DNA from: an uncultured Dehalococcoidia bacterium
Lineage (GTDB): Bacteria; Chloroflexota; Dehalococcoidia; Dehalococcoidales; UBA3254
DNA: 5,413 nucleotides
Assembly: GCA_903890885.1 (NCBI GenBank)
Contig: CAITCX010000308.1
Location: forward strand, 1 to 5,413
Direction of reading: 5' to 3'
This document shows positions 1-5,159 of the stretch, one piece after another. Under the pieces are notes generated by a model. The model was not told the origin of the DNA. It made no database searches and worked only from the letters and a program-made list of their open reading frames with translations. How positions within the stretch are numbered: the first letter of the stretch is position 1; each line of letters begins with the position of its first letter. Made by a program: the position numbers and the translations under genes.

Positions 1-54
1 TCTGGCCTGCCGGCAGACAATACATAAGCAATCTTCCTTATGTCCCTTTGGCAT
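1..54 (-). CDS. Partial Cys/His-rich protein, start only (runs off left edge)
   Basis: Only the first 18 codons are present, reading MPKGHKEDCLCIVCRQAR with no stop. H5, C9, C11 and C14 form a GHK-x2-C-x-C-x2-C pattern typical of very small zinc-binding proteins. I recall similar GHKxxCxCxxC starts in short proteins from phages and uncultivated bacteria, but cannot name a family. A good ribosome site seven bases away and the cysteine motif make this a real gene rather than a chance frame. Possible jobs include nucleic-acid binding or a small zinc-stabilised structural protein. The large inverted repeat upstream sets it apart from the structural gene group, but no clear promoter is seen in the gap. 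Confidence 0.7.
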   Translation of the reverse strand, partial: MPKGHKEDCLCIVCRQAR

Positions 55-61
55 CTCTCTT

Positions 62-68
62 CTCCTTT
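62..68 (-). promoter_or_regulatory. Ribosome binding site for the gene at the left edge
   Basis: AAAGGAG lies seven bases upstream of ATG 54. It supports a real gene start even though only 18 codons remain in the window. Confidence 0.8.
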
Positions 69-77
69 ACCAAAGTT

Positions 78-130
78 TCTAGGTTAACCACTCAGGGGGA
101 GGAAATTCCCCCTGAGTTCGTTAACTTAGA
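78..130. repeat. Large imperfect inverted repeat between genes
   Basis: Three nested paired blocks flank a six-base centre (101-106): ACTCAGGGGGA (90-100) with TCCCCCTGAGT (107-117), GTTAAC (83-88) with GTTAAC (120-125), and TCTA (78-81) with TAGA (127-130). Only a 1-by-2-base gap and one mismatch interrupt the 21 pairs. Neither strand has a U-tract after it, so it is not a classical terminator. It fits an mRNA 3'-end stem or a protein-binding palindrome. It sits between the 157-residue gene and the next gene start. Confidence 0.7.
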
Positions 131-148
131 AATAGAATCCGGTCTTTT

Positions 149-622
149 TTAATTGATTTGTGCTTCGGGATCAATCTTGCGGTAGACAACTCTCCAGCTA
201 ATCGTCTCTGGAGCTACCAATGGGCCAGCGGCAAAAGTGCAGCTAATTAGGCCGTTGACTGTGCCGGCTATTCTGTTAAAGAAGAACCCAGCAGCGCCCA
301 ACAGTGTTGGCAGCGGTACAGCTAAGGTAGCTGGCGTTATTATCGCCACTGCTCCCAGAGGTATAACGGTTATGCTACCTGCAGGACCAACGTTGGAAAC
401 ACCGCCCGCGGCATCCATCGGGACGCCATTTATTTGCACGGCAATAGTCTGAGCTGTAGTGATTACGGTGTCGTGGTAACAAAACAGTCCAGTTATTAGT
501 ACTAAGCCACCGGTTATGGTGAAGAGGGTAACACCCGCGCCGTTAGCTTGAGTTACCGGGCGTGTCCGGGCAACGAACTGCTTACCCAGATAGGTTGCTT
601 TAACTTCTTGCGCTAAACTCAT
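149..622 (-). CDS. Unrecognised beta-rich protein (about 157 aa), candidate virion protein
   Basis: From ATG 622 the protein has 157 residues. TTG 637 and GTG 634 lie upstream in frame. GTG has AAGG four bases away, whereas the ATG has only AGGA (629-626) three bases away, so the N-terminus is uncertain by up to five residues. The sequence is almost all short strands and Gly/Ala/Pro turns: VTLFTITGGLVLITGLF, TIAVQINGV, SITVIPLGAVAIITP, NGLISCTFAAG, and a closing strand ISWRVVYRKIDPEAQ. The pattern of an opening FTITGG strand and a closing W-x-V-x-Y strand resembles small structural proteins I associate with phage virions, but this is from memory and not a firm family call. Low charge and no catalytic motif support a coat or decoration role. 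It ends 19 bases before a large inverted repeat. Confidence 0.75.
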   Translation of the reverse strand: MSLAQEVKATYLGKQFVARTRPVTQANGAGVTLFTITGGLVLITGLFCYHDTVITTAQTIAVQINGVPMDAAGGVSNVGPAGSITVIPLGAVAIITPATLAVPLPTLLGAAGFFFNRIAGTVNGLISCTFAAGPLVAPETISWRVVYRKIDPEAQIN

Positions 623-656
623 ATTTCCTACCACCAAACCTTAATGAGTTTTTTCG

Positions 657-683
657 GGAGGAAGACTTCTAGCCTTCTCCTCC
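657..683 (-). other. Stem-loop just upstream of the 157-residue gene
   Basis: GGAGGA at 683-678 can pair with TCCTCC at 662-657 in the minus-strand RNA, extendable by a G-U pair. It is followed by CGAAAAAAC rather than a U-run, so it is unlikely to terminate. It lies about 35 bases ahead of the next start and might shape the leader of that gene. The left arm itself looks like a Shine-Dalgarno sequence, but no start codon follows at a useful distance. Confidence 0.4.
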
Positions 684-716
684 TATATCGACCTTTTCAG
701 ATTTCTAACCTGACGT

Positions 717-748
717 CTTGAGGGGAAGAGTTTAATCCTCCCCCCAAG
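717..748 (-). other. Strong stem-loop after the 180-residue gene, no U-tract
   Basis: The minus-strand RNA can form an uninterrupted 13-bp stem (left arm CUUGGGGGGAGGA, right arm UCUUCCCCUCAAG, two or so G-U pairs) with a six-base loop UUAAAC. It starts 17 bases after the TAG stop of the 180-residue gene. The next bases (ACGTCAGG) are not U-rich, so it is not a canonical terminator. Protection of the upstream message 3' end or RNA processing are possible roles. Confidence 0.6.
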
Positions 749-765
749 GTAATCAGTCTGGAAAC

Positions 766-1308
766 CTAGCTTACGTTGGCGCCGACCTTCTCGATGATGA
801 AGCAGCCGAAACCAAGATTCTCGGCAGGCCCAGCGGCGATAGCATAGCATTGAATGAACAGGACGTCCTGCGGGTCATAGACTATTGGCTCGCTGAGGTA
901 AACTTCGGACTCCACTTTGGTGTTTATGGGGACCTGGATATTGAATGTGCCCTTGGTGGAAGCGCCAGTGCCACCGACACGGAACCTCACCGCGGTGATA
1001 TTCGGAATGCCTGACCAGTCTGCAATTTTGTAAAAGACAGCAACCATGCCGACTGGTAGAACGGCAGCGGCACCCAAGGAACCTACAAAGTTCCAGCCAG
1101 CAGCAAGAACACCAGTGATGTAGTTCTCAACGCCAGGAACGTAGGCACCAGGAAAGTCAATTCCTGTTTGTGCTTCCCTAACCACTTCCTCGCCCCGGGA
1201 AATACCGAGCTTTAATATCCCTCTTTTGACACCTGCCTCGACCGCCGCGGCCTTATAAGCCTTGATGTCAGTAAGTGTCAATTCATTGGTTGGAATCGCA
1301 TAACTCAT
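766..1308 (-). CDS. Unrecognised 180-residue beta-rich protein, candidate coat or decoration protein
   Basis: The start at 1308 is preceded by GAAGGAG (1325-1319), with ten bases from the site to the ATG. Residues 10-50 look helical (LTDIKAYKAAAVEAG and GEEVVREAQ). From about residue 72 the protein is a series of short hydrophobic strands broken by Gly/Pro turns (VLPVGMVAVFYK, ITAVRFRVGG, TFNIQVPI, VYLSEPIVY, VLFIQCYAI, GCFIIEKVG). This alternation fits a jelly-roll or other beta-sandwich. Low charge, high Ala/Gly/Val content and lack of a catalytic-looking motif favour a structural role. No signal peptide is seen. It lies 33 nt downstream of the 110-residue gene and is probably on the same transcript. 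A strong stem-loop follows its TAG stop. A capsid or spike-base function is a hypothesis; no named capsid family is recognised. Confidence 0.75.
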   Translation of the reverse strand: MSYAIPTNELTLTDIKAYKAAAVEAGVKRGILKLGISRGEEVVREAQTGIDFPGAYVPGVENYITGVLAAGWNFVGSLGAAAVLPVGMVAVFYKIADWSGIPNITAVRFRVGGTGASTKGTFNIQVPINTKVESEVYLSEPIVYDPQDVLFIQCYAIAAGPAENLGFGCFIIEKVGANVS

Positions 1309-1341
1309 CTGCGTATATCTCCTTCAGAATTATTTAGGGAG

Positions 1342-1674
1342 TTAAACCAATCTAGCGTCCGAGAATTGGGGCTCCAATACGGGGGTAGGGTAGCGGGTAA
1401 CGGGGACGGATGTTCTGTGGAAAGACACGTTCCTGGATGTAGTGGTGGTCTTGTTGAACATATCGTAGATATTCCGGGCGAAAGTAGGTAATGCCGCAAT
1501 GCCGACATTCTTTACGAAATCGCCGCCGAAATTCATGTAGGAGCCGACATAGCCGCCTACCGCCAGGATACCGGTTACCCACTTTCTGTATGAGGCAGCA
1601 TATTTCTCCGTGAGCAAATCAGCCGCCGCCACAACTATAGGAGCACCCAGGTCGGGGACCCATTTGATAGCCAT
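1342..1674 (-). CDS. Unrecognised 110-residue protein, candidate virion component
   Basis: GGGAGG (1686-1681) sits six bases before the ATG, so the start is secure and expression is probably strong. The N-terminal half is helical and weakly hydrophobic (VVAAADLL, then KYAASYRKW). Residues 32-64 (WVTGILAV to IAALPTF) are rich in Gly, Ala, Val and aromatic residues and could be one long or two short membrane or packing helices. The last 35 residues (from TTTTSRN) are polar, Pro-rich and probably extended or disordered. I know no family for it. Its place as first gene after a strong terminator, followed by two beta-rich proteins, suggests a small structural or membrane-associated virion protein, but this is inference from context. 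Confidence 0.75.
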   Translation of the reverse strand: MAIKWVPDLGAPIVVAAADLLTEKYAASYRKWVTGILAVGGYVGSYMNFGGDFVKNVGIAALPTFARNIYDMFNKTTTTSRNVSFHRTSVPVTRYPTPVLEPQFSDARLV

Positions 1675-1711
1675 TATTAGCCTCCCTTTAAGTTAGGGCT
1701 GCATCCAGGAT

Positions 1712-1763
1712 AAAAAGCAAGGGGGGTTGCCCAAAGCTCTTCGCCCCGGGTGCAACCCCCCTT
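1712..1763 (-). terminator. Intrinsic terminator upstream of the structural genes
   Basis: On the minus strand AAGGGGGGTTGC (1763-1752) pairs perfectly with GCAACCCCCCTT (1730-1719), a 12-bp G/C-rich stem with a 21-base loop. It is followed by GCTTTTTA (1718-1711), giving seven T in the ten bases after the ten-base G/C-rich part of the stem. This is a textbook intrinsic terminator for minus-strand transcription. On the plus strand the stem is followed only by AATTATCTTTAG, so activity there would be weak. It lies between the promoter at 1889-1860 and the ATG at 1674, with too little room for another promoter behind it. Confidence 0.8.
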
Positions 1764-1853
1764 AATTATCTTTAGCCTCTGATCGACTCTTGGACACTTC
1801 TGTATCTCTAGTCCCAGAGGTTCAGTCAACCAGGGAATGACCCTGGATCACTT
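1712..1853 (-). ncRNA. Candidate structured RNA or attenuator leader (about 140 nt)
   Basis: This is the sequence between the predicted transcription start and the intrinsic terminator, and no convincing reading frame lies in it. It can fold. A perfect 6-bp hairpin CCAGGG/CCCTGG with a five-base loop sits at 1846-1830. CCTCT (1820-1816) can pair with AGAGG (1780-1776), enclosing either GGAC/GTCC (1814-1811 with 1795-1792) or GACT/AGTC (1813-1810 with 1788-1785), so alternative folds exist. The final element is the terminator stem. I do not recognise a known riboswitch or RNA family. It could be a free small RNA or a leader that controls readthrough into the structural genes. Confidence 0.45.
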
Positions 1854-1859
1854 ACAATA

Positions 1860-1889
1860 ATTATTAGTACAAACTGATTTATTTGTCAA
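1860..1889 (-). promoter_or_regulatory. Sigma70-type promoter
   Basis: A perfect -35 box, TTGACA (1889-1884), is followed after 18 bases by AATAAT (1865-1860), a five-of-six match to the -10 consensus. An alternative reading is an extended -10 element, TGTACTAAT (1871-1863), with a 15-base spacer. The surrounding DNA is A/T-rich, unlike the coding regions. The transcript would start near 1853. It lies just after the end of the Ig-like array and points toward the three small genes on the left. This is the best promoter match I found in the window and is good evidence for a bacterial host. Confidence 0.7.
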
Positions 1890-1896
1890 GCTTTTA

Positions 1897-2106
1897 TCAT
1901 GGTATTATGAAAAAAACAATGGCCCAACTACCGATAGAATCAATGGCTTGTAAAACGTAAGTTCCTGATTGGTCTGTATCGTAGAATGCTCCATTACCAG
2001 TTCCATCAGAACGAACAGTACCAATAACCTGTCCACCTCCCTGGACAGAAATAGTTATAGTACCCGGATAAAATCCAGCAAAAGAATAACTCACAATCCC
2101 ATTGGA
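1897..2106 (-). pseudogene. Sixth Ig-like repeat, in frame but separated by TAA
   Basis: Directly after the TAA at 2109-2107 the same frame stays open for 69 codons until TGA-TAA at 1899-1894. The encoded stretch (SNGIVSYSFAGFYPG ... SGTYVLQAIDSIGSWAIVFFIIP) is clearly a further copy of repeat type 4/5. The shared pattern is a strand ending in GF.P, then TISV, a Gly-rich turn, GTYVLQA, and a final hydrophobic strand. Counting the TAA as one residue, the spacing from PTL to the GF motif differs from repeat 5 by only two residues, so nothing seems missing. A GTG at 2094 could in principle start a separate 65-residue protein, but it has no ribosome site and would lack the first strand. The likely readings are a recent nonsense mutation that trims the protein, occasional stop readthrough that extends it, or a sequencing error. 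Confidence 0.7.
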
Positions 2107-3825
2107 TTAGCTAGCTGATAAAGTTGGGGTACTAACTACCCCTGGTACTGTAAATATAGCCGAGGCTGTATTTCCAACAGGGTCTCTTGCATTCAATGTG
2201 TATGTGCCAGGACCCAGGCCGGTGGGGAAATCAGCTCCACCCGCGCCATTCTCATCAGTAACTGGGAAAGAAAGATTGATGCCATTTACTGAGAGTAACA
2301 ACTCAGCATTTGGCATGAATCCATAAAATTCCACCGTCAATATTCCGCCCTGACCTGCTAATAATACTATTAAGGTTGGAACACTCTGTTGTGGTAATAT
2401 CGTGAAGATAGCTGAGCCTGAGTGCCCATAGTTATCTGTAACTACCAAGGTGTAATTACCTGGAGTGAGAGTGCCGGCAGTAGGAGAAGCGATAAAAGAG
2501 CCGATGCCTTTGCCTTCCCAAGTGGCTACTTCGGTGAGAAGAGTAATATTATCTACACTCACAACTATTTGAGAAAATGGATGGAATCCCGAGAATGTAA
2601 AATATAAAACTTCGCCATAGGGAACTACGGGATTGGTAATTGTTACGATCGCATTTGTACCACCGCTCGCTACGGTGAAACCAGGGTTTAAGCCAATAAA
2701 ATCTAGCTGGTGAGTGCTGTCATCCTGCGCATACCACAACTTTACATCCACGCGATAGCTGCCCGCCGCTGTAATTATCTCGGAGCTGGTGAGTTTTACC
2801 GTGACCCCATTATTGGAAGCTATAGAAGTGGGGCCGTATTTCAAGTTCATCACACTTCCATCCGGTTTGGTTACCACCACCGTTGCTCCCAGGCGTTGAG
2901 AAGAGTCGGAAGTATTCTGAATACCGAAAACAAATTCAATGGTTTGCCCTGGGTTACTTATGTCGATAGGTAAGGCTTCATTTCTGAACTCGGAGCCATA
3001 ATTTACTTCTATTGGCTCAGCAATATAACCCTTTACAGCCCCCCCGCCTGATGTTACATGGAAAGCGTCATCGAAATGGTGACTGTCTATCGAAGTCCCT
3101 GCGATATCTATAAAAACGCTTATATCTTTACTACCCGCTGCGCCACGCGTTTTATGAGTGAAAGTAATATTCTTTGTTTCGCCCGGCTTGATAGTAAAAT
3201 AATTTGAGGTTTGTTCCTCAAGTAAATCGCCTGGTGAGGGAAGCACGCTTGATTCCGCGACCTGCATTCTTATCCTGATACTCTGGTTGTTGTCAGAAGT
3301 TGAGGTAACGGGGCATTTTATTGTGACATTTTGCCCCATCGAAACCGTGCTGGGTTGCACTATAGGTTGGAGAATATCGAAAGATACTCCTTCACCACCT
3401 ATAGAAAACACATCATCAAAATGATGTTGGTCAAGTTTATCAGAGCCTTTATTGATTAAGACGGAAATATCCTTTGTGCCGATAGCGCCCTTAGATGTGT
3501 GGTCCCAATCAATAATAGCTGTTTGTCCAGGTTTCATCTTTATATTGAAGGATTTTTGCTCAAGTAAGTCGCCGGGAGAAGCAAAAATGCTGCCTTCGGA
3601 GACCTGAACAATAACAATCGCATCGAAATCCTCTCCCCCCGTCATAGCAATTTCGCAGTGGATTTTTACAACTTCACCTTTAGTAACGTTATTTGGAGTA
3701 GCAGTCGGTTGAGTGAAGTTAAATGTGCCAGGGCTTGGTTCTTTCTTAAATAAAAACCAAGCGCCCACCCCTAAAGCAACAACGGCAGCGCCTCCAATGA
3801 GTATTGTACTCCAGTCTTTAGCCAT
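2107..3825 (-). CDS. Membrane-anchored tandem Ig-like surface protein (candidate spike or fibre)
   Basis: This 572-residue protein starts with a single N-terminal membrane segment (residues 7-26, TILIGGAAVV to WFLF) followed by KK and a Pro-rich linker, so it is an anchored protein, probably N-in/C-out. The rest is beta-rich repeats. Repeats 1 (about 34-142) and 2 (about 147-257) are clear duplicates that share SPGDLLE, KPG(Q/E)T, KDISV and HHFDD. Repeat 3 (about 263-388) is a diverged relative, with DDSTHQLDF at the HHFDD position. Repeats 4 (about 392-476) and 5 (about 484-560) are a second type, with (S/Y)GF.P near the start and (N/G)(Y/T)YTL...ASAIFTV or similar near the end. Such stacked Ig-like arrays occur in adhesins, S-layer proteins and virion fibres. 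There is no good Shine-Dalgarno site: GGAG lies eleven bases upstream. Translation probably depends on coupling through the TAATG overlap. A TAA ends the frame just as a sixth repeat begins. Confidence 0.85.
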   Translation of the reverse strand: MAKDWSTILIGGAAVVALGVGAWFLFKKEPSPGTFNFTQPTATPNNVTKGEVVKIHCEIAMTGGEDFDAIVIVQVSEGSIFASPGDLLEQKSFNIKMKPGQTAIIDWDHTSKGAIGTKDISVLINKGSDKLDQHHFDDVFSIGGEGVSFDILQPIVQPSTVSMGQNVTIKCPVTSTSDNNQSIRIRMQVAESSVLPSPGDLLEEQTSNYFTIKPGETKNITFTHKTRGAAGSKDISVFIDIAGTSIDSHHFDDAFHVTSGGGAVKGYIAEPIEVNYGSEFRNEALPIDISNPGQTIEFVFGIQNTSDSSQRLGATVVVTKPDGSVMNLKYGPTSIASNNGVTVKLTSSEIITAAGSYRVDVKLWYAQDDSTHQLDFIGLNPGFTVASGGTNAIVTITNPVVPYGEVLYFTFSGFHPFSQIVVSVDNITLLTEVATWEGKGIGSFIASPTAGTLTPGNYTLVVTDNYGHSGSAIFTILPQQSVPTLIVLLAGQGGILTVEFYGFMPNAELLLSVNGINLSFPVTDENGAGGADFPTGLGPGTYTLNARDPVGNTASAIFTVPGVVSTPTLSAS

Positions 3826-4259
3826 TAAAATCTTTTCTCCACAACTTTTTCAATAGGTTTACGAAGCGCAAGCGCTACCAATGCGGTGCCTCCTAAAGCG
3901 ATGAGCAACAATTTCCCAATGGCGCTCGTAATATCTCCTATTTTAAAAATGCCCAAACCTACCAGGGCGGCTACGAGAACGAAACCGATGAGAGGTATAA
4001 CAGCTAAGGGAAGGAATGAAATACCGGTGGCCTCATGACGCTGGTATTGGACCCCGAGGTAAATTTCTTGAGAAATATTCTGGTATACTTTTTTGACATC
4101 AACACCATTTTCAATCAGATGCTGGCTGATTGCCTTTATATCCTCTGAAGTTAAAGGGGCATTGAGATAAAATCTGATATCATAGGTCCCGGGCGGTAGA
4201 TTCTTTTCCTCTTCGACTGCCTGGTTGATATCATCATAATACGCAATTAACTCTGGCAT
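3825..4259 (-). CDS. Unrecognised small protein with two C-terminal membrane helices
   Basis: I do not recognise a family for this 144-residue protein. Residues 1-75 look like a small soluble alpha/beta domain: a strand (ELIAYY), a charged helix with EEEK, a strand (YDIRFYL), a helix starting at LTSEDI, and a further strand near EIYLGVQY. Two strongly hydrophobic segments follow, at about 82-105 (FLPLAVIP to GLGIF) and 114-132 (IGKLLLIA to LALAL), separated by a short loop containing Asp109. The protein ends in a basic/acidic tail (RKPIEKVVEKRF). A hairpin membrane protein with both termini on the same side is likely. The TAA stop shares one base with the ATG of the next gene (TAATG), so this gene and the Ig-like surface protein are probably translated together. 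A role as a membrane partner or anchor for that protein is plausible but unproven. Confidence 0.8.
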   Translation of the reverse strand: MPELIAYYDDINQAVEEEKNLPPGTYDIRFYLNAPLTSEDIKAISQHLIENGVDVKKVYQNISQEIYLGVQYQRHEATGISFLPLAVIPLIGFVLVAALVGLGIFKIGDITSAIGKLLLIALGGTALVALALRKPIEKVVEKRF

Positions 4260-4265
4260 GGCACA

Positions 4266-4270
4266 CCTCC
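4266..4270 (-). promoter_or_regulatory. Ribosome binding site fixing the start at 4259
   Basis: GGAGG lies six bases upstream of the ATG at 4259 and directly after the TGA stop of the ferritin-like gene. The frame is open further upstream to 4304, but that start would lie inside the preceding gene and lacks such a site. The start at 4259 is therefore chosen. Confidence 0.85.
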
Positions 4271-4272
4271 AT

Positions 4273-4509
4273 TCACCCTTCGCACTTTTCCGAAATGTAG
4301 TCAACTACACCTTCCAATATGACACGATGGGCAAGTTCCTGCCCGGCAATCAGAAGTAATATATTGGCATTCCTCGTTTCTTCTAAGGAGTTAAACTTCG
4401 CCGCCATATCAGAGTACATTTTCGCGGCAGTATCTTCGTCAGCGAGCTCTTTCTTGATAGAATCTCGAAGCTCTAATAAAGCAGTAGCGCACTTAGTATT
4501 ATCTTGCAT
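4273..4509 (-). CDS. Half-size ferritin-like (two-helix) protein
   Basis: This protein of 78 residues (79 if GTG at 4512 is used) appears to be two long amphipathic helices joined by a short turn near residue 42. In the 79-residue numbering, helix 1 carries E26 with Y33 seven residues later (ADEDTAAKMYSDMA), and helix 2 carries E59xxH62 (GQELAHRVILE). This glutamate plus ExxH arrangement is the metal-ligand pattern of the ferritin/rubrerythrin superfamily. The single pair of helices, with E26-Y33 and E59-H62, resembles encapsulated ferritins, which build their iron site across a dimer. Full ferritins have four helices and about 150 residues, so this would need to dimerise. Iron binding or oxidation is therefore an inference. 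GTGATG gives two possible starts; AAGG at 4522-4519 is six bases from GTG and nine from ATG. Overlap with the upstream stop suggests translational coupling. Confidence 0.7.
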   Translation of the reverse strand: MQDNTKCATALLELRDSIKKELADEDTAAKMYSDMAAKFNSLEETRNANILLLIAGQELAHRVILEGVVDYISEKCEG

Positions 4510-5150
4510 CACTTTTTACCTTCGATAAAAGCCCAATCGAGGTAATCACGAAGCCAATCTGCGTAGACAGCGGTAAAGGGTTGAAGTAGTGTCCGTTCCT
4601 CAATTGCGCTTACTTCCCTATCGTTGAAATGAACCACGTCCTCATAGATATCGGCGACTTTGGCTACTACCAGAGGTTTCATATCACCGCGAGTGGATTC
4701 CATGATATACTCTTCGCCATTCAAGGTACACTGGACCCATGCGTGTCCGCCTGGCGACGGGGCTTGGTGAAGATTCCCCAGGATTACATGTACCTGCTCG
4801 GCCGGTAAATTGTTTCGGACTAAAGAGGCCAGGAGGAATGCTTTATTAGCACAGTTACCGATCCTTGTTCTAACTACCTCGGAGGGTTTTTGCCAATAAT
4901 CATTCTGCGTTGAGCTTTTACCGCTTACCCATAACTTGGCGCGGACAAAATTAACATATTTGACCTCATTGCCGACCCATCTATGAAGCGCAGCTAATTT
5001 ATCCTGAAGGTTAAGAGCCCCCGCGGTCAAATTACCATGCAGCTCCTGAATTTCAAGAGCATCCGGAGTGACATAATCCGTCAGCCAGTCGCCCTTTCCG
5101 AAGAACGCCGCTGCGATAGGCTGGTTATCGATTTGAATAGGGATGGGCAT
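4509..5150 (-). CDS. Transglutaminase-like cysteine peptidase or transferase
   Basis: This 213-residue protein carries the papain-like transglutaminase-core signature. Counting from the ATG, the likely nucleophile is C100 in RIGNCANKAFLLASLV, the histidine is H136 in GGHAWVQ, and the acidic third member is probably E151 in YIMESTRGD, where the family usually has Asp. The substitution leaves Asp156 close by as an alternative. Family members hydrolyse or transfer amide bonds, and many act as proteases rather than cross-linkers. No signal peptide is seen. GTG at 5153 and ATG at 5150 are adjacent; ATG is preferred because GGAG (5160-5157) is then six bases away instead of three. The TGA stop overlaps the start of the ferritin-like gene. 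In this setting it could process virion proteins, cross-link them, or attack the host envelope; the sequence does not decide between these. Confidence 0.85.
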   Translation of the reverse strand: MPIPIQIDNQPIAAAFFGKGDWLTDYVTPDALEIQELHGNLTAGALNLQDKLAALHRWVGNEVKYVNFVRAKLWVSGKSSTQNDYWQKPSEVVRTRIGNCANKAFLLASLVRNNLPAEQVHVILGNLHQAPSPGGHAWVQCTLNGEEYIMESTRGDMKPLVVAKVADIYEDVVHFNDREVSAIEERTLLQPFTAVYADWLRDYLDWAFIEGKK

Positions 5151-5159
5151 CACGTACTC

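Noticed and set aside
145..175. Possible promoter TTGATC-17-TAAAAA at the end of the 157-residue gene
   Set aside because: Both boxes match only four of six positions, and most of it lies inside coding sequence. It is within chance expectation for A/T-rich DNA.
237..452. Plus-strand open frames here and at 2422-2607, 2710-2973, 4319-4528 and 5037-5234
   Set aside because: All lie opposite well-supported minus-strand genes, have no good ribosome sites and show no domain-like patterns.
1305..1582. Two further minus-strand frames (1305-1508 and 1352-1582) overlapping the 110-residue gene
   Set aside because: They lie in other frames of that gene, lack ribosome sites, and have Pro/Arg/Ser-rich, shadow-like composition.
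1801..1829. Second promoter TTGACT-17-GATACA downstream of the main one
   Set aside because: The -10 box matches only three of six positions, and the region is better explained as part of the foldable RNA.
1897..2094. Independent 65-residue gene starting at GTG 2094
   Set aside because: There is no ribosome site, the start would cut off the first strand of the repeat, and the frame is the same as the gene before the TAA. It is better read as a stop-separated repeat.
4260..4304. N-terminal extension of the two-helix membrane protein to 4304
   Set aside because: It would start inside the ferritin-like gene without a ribosome site, while ATG 4259 has GGAGG six bases upstream.
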